Assembly: GCA_964460185.1 (NCBI GenBank) | Contig: CAYWTM010000153.1 | Span: 1 to 6,857, forward strand | Direction: 5' to 3' | DNA: 6,857 bases | Source: JAVJPJ01 sp040217295 | GTDB taxonomy: Bacteria; Pseudomonadota; Alphaproteobacteria; Rhodobacterales; Rhodobacteraceae | Part shown: piece after piece, positions 5,999-6,857 of the stretch | Layout of the letters: the number at the start of each line of letters is the position of its first letter | How positions within the stretch are numbered: position 1 is the first letter of the stretch | Position numbers and translations under genes: made by a program | The notes under the pieces: model-generated | What the model was told of the DNA's origin: nothing | Database searches by the model: none | Seen by the model: the letters and a program-made list of their open reading frames with translations, nothing else

Positions 5999-6857
5999 AT
6001 GGCACGCATCCTCATCACCTCGGCCATCCCGTATATCAACGGGATCAAGCACTTGGGCAACCTCGTTGGCTCACAGTTGCCCGCCGACCTGTATGCCCGC
6101 TATTGCCGTGCGCGCGGCCACGAGGTTCTGTTCCTGTGCGCGACCGACGAACATGGAACGCCGGCGGAACTGGCCGCGGCCAAGGCCGGAAAGCCGGTCG
6201 ATCAGTTCTGCGCAGAGATGTGGGCCGTCCAAGATGAACTCGGCCGCGGTTTCAGGTTGAGCTTCGATCATTTCGGGCGGTCTTCCTCACCCCAGAACCA
6301 CAAGCTGACGCAGCATTTCGCGGGGCGCCTCGCCGACGCGGGGCTGATCGAGGAAGTCTCCGAAAAACAGGTGTATTCCAACGCCGACGGCCGGTTCCTG
6401 CCCGACCGCTACATCGAGGGCACATGCCCCAATTGCGGCTACGACAAGGCCCGCGGCGATCAATGCGAGAACTGCACCAAGCAACTGGACCCCACCGACC
6501 TGATCGACCCGCGCAGCGCCATTTCGGGATCCACCGACCTTGAAGTGCGCGAAACCAAGCACCTCTACCTCAAGCAGTCCGGGATGCGCGACCAGCTGAA
6601 CGCATGGATTGACAGCAAGACAGACTGGCCGATCCTGACAACGTCGATCGCACGGAAATGGCTCAATGACGGCGACGGCCTGCAAGATCGTGGCATCACC
6701 CGCGATCTGGACTGGGGCATTCCCGTCAAGCGCGGCGAGGCCGACTGGCCCGGCATGGAAGGCAAGGTGTTCTATGTCTGGTTCGACGCGCCCATCGAGT
6801 ATATCGCCTGCGCCGGCGAATGGGTCGAAGCAGGCAAAGGCACCGACTGGGAACGCT
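5999..6857 (+). CDS. metG: Methionyl-tRNA synthetase, N-terminal part (runs off right edge)
   Basis: This enzyme charges initiator and elongator tRNA-Met with methionine in the cytoplasm. The 286 codons present begin MARILITSAIPYINGIKHLG. The class I signature appears as HLGN at 18-21 (variant of HIGH), followed by FLCATDEHGTP (45-55). The connective-peptide zinc knuckle is Cys143-x2-Cys146-x9-Cys156-x2-Cys159, the spacing of the E. coli enzyme. Downstream come TTSIARKWL (214-222), GITRDLDWGIPV (232-243) and the methionine-pocket region FYVWFDAPIEYI (258-269). The KMSKS loop and anticodon-binding domain lie beyond the window. GGAG (5987-5990) sits 8 nt before the ATG and fixes the start. It follows the serine hydrolase by 66 bp in the same direction. 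That spacer has only a weak 5-bp inverted repeat (GCCAC/GTGGC) and no convincing terminator. Confidence 0.97.
   Translation, partial: MARILITSAIPYINGIKHLGNLVGSQLPADLYARYCRARGHEVLFLCATDEHGTPAELAAAKAGKPVDQFCAEMWAVQDELGRGFRLSFDHFGRSSSPQNHKLTQHFAGRLADAGLIEEVSEKQVYSNADGRFLPDRYIEGTCPNCGYDKARGDQCENCTKQLDPTDLIDPRSAISGSTDLEVRETKHLYLKQSGMRDQLNAWIDSKTDWPILTTSIARKWLNDGDGLQDRGITRDLDWGIPVKRGEADWPGMEGKVFYVWFDAPIEYIACAGEWVEAGKGTDWER

Noticed and set aside
6125..6139. Near match to a LexA box (GTTC-N7-GTGC)
   Set aside because: It has one mismatch in an invariant position and lies inside conserved metG codons, far from a promoter.

Overview
The window is GC-rich DNA (about 64% by eye) with the look of an alphaproteobacterium, most likely a member of the Rhodobacteraceae (roseobacter group). 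This rests on codon use, an L-carnitine dehydrogenase and a methionyl-tRNA synthetase of the type familiar from that family, and two perfect copies of the alphaproteobacterial LexA (SOS) box, GAAC-N7-GAAC. It is an ordinary-looking chromosomal stretch: I see no insertion sequences, CRISPR arrays, tRNAs or rRNAs. It contains a run of exactly 100 Ns (1399-1498), the usual placeholder for a scaffold gap of unknown size.

Layout. Leftward genes: 1-656 is the N-terminal 218 codons of an L-carnitine 3-dehydrogenase that runs off the left edge. Its start codon overlaps the stop of an SGNH/GDSL esterase (653-1291) in an ATGA junction. Then come about 100 bp with no clear gene, the N gap, and a Tas-like aldo/keto reductase (1529-2575). 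Rightward genes: an ImuA/SulA-like protein (2683-3306), a YcaD-like major facilitator transporter (3413-4627), a membrane-anchored or secreted serine beta-lactamase-family hydrolase (4718-5932), and the first 286 codons of metG, methionyl-tRNA synthetase (5999 to the right edge).

How the genes work together. The carnitine dehydrogenase/esterase pair looks translationally coupled. A reasonable hypothesis is that the esterase removes an acyl group from an O-acylcarnitine-like substrate, and the dehydrogenase then oxidises free carnitine. The most notable part is 2640-3420. A perfect LexA box lies inside the apparent promoter of the ImuA-like gene, and a second perfect box lies just before the transporter gene. 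Two such sites by chance in a window this size is unlikely (my hand estimate is about 0.15-0.2 sites expected), and both fall in the short spacers ahead of rightward genes. The inferred picture is a small DNA-damage-inducible unit: an ImuA-like protein not followed by the usual imuB and dnaE2, next to an efflux-type transporter. The aldo/keto reductase, serine hydrolase and metG have no obvious functional link to this unit or to each other.
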